This document shows positions 61,993-64,000 of a DNA stretch of 64,000 nt, piece after piece (positions within the stretch are counted from its first letter, which is position 1; every line of letters begins with the position of its first letter). Where the stretch lies: NCBI RefSeq assembly GCF_030161375.1, contig NZ_BSSQ01000019.1:186001-250000 (forward strand), given 5' to 3'. The position numbers and the translations under genes are program-made. This stretch comes from Paenibacillus glycanilyticus (GTDB lineage: Bacteria > Bacillota > Bacilli > Paenibacillales > Paenibacillaceae). The notes under the pieces are model-generated. The model was not told where the DNA came from. It searched no databases and was given only the letters and a program-made list of their open reading frames with translations.

Positions 61993-62007
61993 TGAGAATG
62001 AATATCA
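61993..62007. promoter_or_regulatory. Fur box (13 of 15)
   Basis: TGAGAATGAATATCA differs at two positions from the 7-1-7 consensus. It overlaps an upstream in-frame ATG at 61992 and lies 27 bases before the preferred start at 62034. Confidence 0.75.
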
Positions 62008-62033
62008 ATCGAGAAGGCGGTTTGATAGGAACA

Positions 62034-63620
62034 ATGGATATTGAACTGTGCAAACGAGCAGGGACTGCACCTTTAGTCCATTATGTGCTGCGATCCATCC
62101 ACTTAAATGTTGTTGGTGATCAAGCAGAAGCTAGTGAATTGTACGACAGCGACAACAATGATAAGGAGAACTTTGAACTGCTCGTTATAACGAGCGGGAC
62201 GGGCCAAGGAAAATGCTATTTGCAAAGGCCTGGGAGTTCAATATCCGTTGATCAAGAAGGAATGTACAGCTATTACCGATTGTGCTTCGTAACAAGCGAC
62301 TACGAGGCGGCTTCGAGCTTGCTGCCGAATAAGCAAGAGCTTGCCTGCGCACCTTTTGCGAAAACGTTGGAGCTGCTTGATGAATTATATGGACTCCGCG
62401 AGACGACAGGAGAGCTCGAGCAGTTCCAACGTTTTGTTAGATTTCAAGAGCTCTTGCTCTTTCTATTCCGCCAAAACGCGCCTGCAGCCCAGGATGGGGG
62501 AACGGATAGCGAGCGACATGGGGTAGAGCTTAGCATACGGCATATTCATCAGTATTACCGCGAGCTTCTGACCGTGGAGGAGCTAGCCTCTCTTGCAGGC
62601 ATTGATCGCTGGAAGTATACCCGCCTGTTCAAAGAGGCAACGGGTCAAGTACCGCTCCAGTACTTGAATGAAGTTAGGATTAATGAAACCAAGAAATGGC
62701 TGGCAAGCACGGATGACAAGCTGCTCGACATTGCCCTCCATGCAGGCTTCAACAATGAATATTATTTCAATCGTCGTTTCAAGCAGACGGTAGGCATTTC
62801 GCCCGGACAATATCGTCGCAGCCGCAAGGGGACACTCCGAATAGTAGCGCCGTATTTGGAGGATTTCATAGTCGCGCTGGATTTGCAGCCTATCGCGCAG
62901 TATTGGCATTCCAAATGGGGAAAACAAGACTATTTAGGCTTAAGCCATATTCCGACTTTTGACGAAAACGGCGGCAATTTTGACGAACTTTCCTGTTATG
63001 AGCCGGATTTGATCTTGCTCATGGATCGTTACGAGCAACAGCAATATTCGCAGTGCAGACGCATATCGAATACGTGCATTCTACGCGAGGAGACCCAAAA
63101 TTGGCGTACGCTGCTTCGTACCGTCGCGGATTATTTCGGCCGGACGGAATTAGCCGAAGATATGATCTCAGAATATGAATCCAAAGCACGGAGCGCGAGT
63201 CATACGCTCAGTCAGGTTATGAAAGGCGAAACGGTTGCCTTCTTGCGTATCTCGGCGGACCACATTATTCAATATACGGATGAAGGGCAAGGTTTTGTTT
63301 CGACTGTTCTCTACGGCGACGTTGGCTTGCGCTCCCACTCCGCAGTAGGCGTAGCTTCCAAAGCGAATAGACCGGGCATGTTCAATCTCTCAGTAGAGGA
63401 CTTGCATACGTTAACCGCGGATCATCTGTTTATTACTTTCGATAAGTGGCATAGCCAGGCAGAAGGCAAGGAGAGGGAACTGCTTACGCAGCCAGAATGG
63501 CGGGATCTGCCCGCTGTAAGAAACAATCAAGTTTACGAGGTTGATTTTCTAACTTGGATGAATAACGGAATCATATCGAACGGCAAAAAAATCGATGATA
63601 TCTTGCGATCGTTAGCATGA
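62034..63620 (+). CDS. AraC-type regulator fused to a siderophore-binding domain (Btr-like)
   Basis: 528 residues from ATG 62034; a longer frame from 61992 is rejected because it would start inside a Fur box. The N-terminal 150 residues are a degenerate AraC sensor domain. Residues about 165-265 carry two helix-turn-helix motifs (VEELASLAGIDRWKYTRLFKEA; LLDIALHAGFNNEYYFNRRF, then VGISPGQYRR). The last 260 residues are a FecB-like solute-binding domain without signal peptide (IAQYWHSKWGKQDYLGLSH, then ISNGKKIDDILRSLA), closely related to the SBP encoded just upstream. This is the design of B. subtilis Btr, which binds ferric siderophore in the cytosol and activates uptake genes. Confidence 0.9.
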   Translation: MDIELCKRAGTAPLVHYVLRSIHLNVVGDQAEASELYDSDNNDKENFELLVITSGTGQGKCYLQRPGSSISVDQEGMYSYYRLCFVTSDYEAASSLLPNKQELACAPFAKTLELLDELYGLRETTGELEQFQRFVRFQELLLFLFRQNAPAAQDGGTDSERHGVELSIRHIHQYYRELLTVEELASLAGIDRWKYTRLFKEATGQVPLQYLNEVRINETKKWLASTDDKLLDIALHAGFNNEYYFNRRFKQTVGISPGQYRRSRKGTLRIVAPYLEDFIVALDLQPIAQYWHSKWGKQDYLGLSHIPTFDENGGNFDELSCYEPDLILLMDRYEQQQYSQCRRISNTCILREETQNWRTLLRTVADYFGRTELAEDMISEYESKARSASHTLSQVMKGETVAFLRISADHIIQYTDEGQGFVSTVLYGDVGLRSHSAVGVASKANRPGMFNLSVEDLHTLTADHLFITFDKWHSQAEGKERELLTQPEWRDLPAVRNNQVYEVDFLTWMNNGIISNGKKIDDILRSLA

Positions 63621-63692
63621 TTTTGTATTTATATAAAGCCTCCGTCGATTTTGTCCATTGTTATTGCCGCATCGCTGAAGCTACAATTACAT

Positions 63693-63707
63693 TGATAATG
63701 ATTATCA
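63693..63707. promoter_or_regulatory. Fur box (perfect 7-1-7)
   Basis: TGATAATGATTATCA, identical to the box at 60832. It lies 42 bases before the start of the next gene. Confidence 0.93.
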
Positions 63708-63748
63708 TAGTTTGGGCGTTATAGACGCCAGCTGGAGGAGGACATCAA

Positions 63749-64000
63749 TTGACGGAGCAGCTTGAATTATTCGATGTGACGATTATCGGCGGTGGTCCTG
63801 CGGGAATGTATACTGCCTTTTATAGTGGAATGCGGGATTTAAAGACGAAGTTAATAGAAGCGAAAGACGAGCTTGGGGGACGGATGCTTATTTATCCCGA
63901 GAAAATGATTTGGGATGTGGGAGGGGTTACGCCGATCCTATGCGAGAAGTTGATCGCCCAATTGTCGGAGCAGGCGAAGACGTTCGATCCGACAATTGTA
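63749..64000 (+). CDS. Ferredoxin--NADP+ reductase (YumC-like), 3' end outside window
   Basis: 84 residues from TTG 63749, which follows GGAGGAGG at good spacing. The FAD motif is IIGGGPAGMYTAFYSGMR, then E in LIEAKDELGGRM and IYPEKMIWDVGG, as in YumC-type reductases of Bacillota. The upstream Fur box suggests it supplies electrons for iron release from siderophores or for flavodoxin/ferredoxin under iron limitation. The C-terminal part is beyond the window. Confidence 0.85.
   Translation, partial: MTEQLELFDVTIIGGGPAGMYTAFYSGMRDLKTKLIEAKDELGGRMLIYPEKMIWDVGGVTPILCEKLIAQLSEQAKTFDPTIV

Noticed and set aside
61992..62033. Start of the AraC-SBP gene at ATG 61992
   Set aside because: The ATG is inside a Fur box and lacks a clear ribosome site; ATG 62034 has AGGA nearby.

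Overview
The window looks like a chromosomal segment of a spore-forming member of the Bacillota, most likely Paenibacillus or a close relative. It encodes an alpha/beta-type small acid-soluble spore protein, a CotD-like coat protein and an SLH-domain protein. Two-component systems, AraC regulators and PadR/DUF1048 genes are typical of Paenibacillaceae, Shine-Dalgarno sites are strong and purine-rich, and most genes end in clear intrinsic terminators. No rRNA, tRNA, CRISPR array, transposase or phage gene was seen. The genus call is inference from gene content.

Layout. 1-2.5 kb: end of a surface-polysaccharide locus (GT2, GT4, pyruvyltransferase). 2.6-4.5 kb: ECF sigma factor plus anti-sigma factor. 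4.5-16.2 kb: housekeeping and stress genes (cutC, rifampin phosphotransferase, NagZ-like lipoprotein, nuclease-helicase fusion, SDR, DUF421, spore SASP, ATP-dependent DNA ligase). 15.3-17.1 kb: AraC regulator divergent from a phytanoyl-CoA dioxygenase (PhyH). 17.2-26.1 kb: Nudix, DUF1835, SDR, an ABC-F ribosome-protection ATPase behind an attenuator leader, an HTH protein with a 30-residue repeat, a PadR/DUF1048 operon, and an FAD oxidoreductase with an ECF41 (SigJ-like) sigma factor. 26.1-27.4 kb: variant purine-class riboswitch with an ON-type terminator in front of an EamA exporter. 27.4-30.1 kb: two-component system plus VanZ. 30.1-32.7 kb: second AraC gene divergent from a PhyH-HEAT fusion. 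32.8-38.0 kb: tight acyl-CoA operon (AMP ligase, thiolase-like protein, two hot-dog hydratase genes, SDR, FabK/nitronate-monooxygenase flavoprotein). 38.0-41.2 kb: sugar ABC importer on the minus strand. 41.4-46.7 kb: glnQHMP-like transporter with a GlnK/GlnL two-component system. 46.7-56 kb: mixed small genes, APC permease, L33, sulfatase, DUF4037, SLH protein, CotD. 56-60.7 kb: third AraC/PhyH set with a dehydrogenase, HAD phosphatase and epimerase. 60.8-64 kb: Fur-controlled siderophore genes with an AraC-SBP (Btr-like) sensor and a ferredoxin-NADP reductase cut by the window end.

How the genes work together. The acyl-CoA operon has one enzyme type for each step of a CoA-linked condensation, ketoreduction, dehydration and enoyl-reduction cycle. 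Its thiolase lacks the second catalytic cysteine and one hydratase gene carries a one-base frameshift. A long imperfect palindrome covers the -35 of its promoter. Three AraC/PhyH pairs suggest recurring inducible oxygenase modules. The iron region is a coherent Fur regulon with three Fur boxes.

The strongest leads for something undescribed are the variant purine-class aptamer before the EamA transporter, the CoA operon with the Cys-to-Gly thiolase, the PhyH-HEAT fusion, and two genes whose ribosome-binding sites lie in the 3' arm of long inverted repeats.
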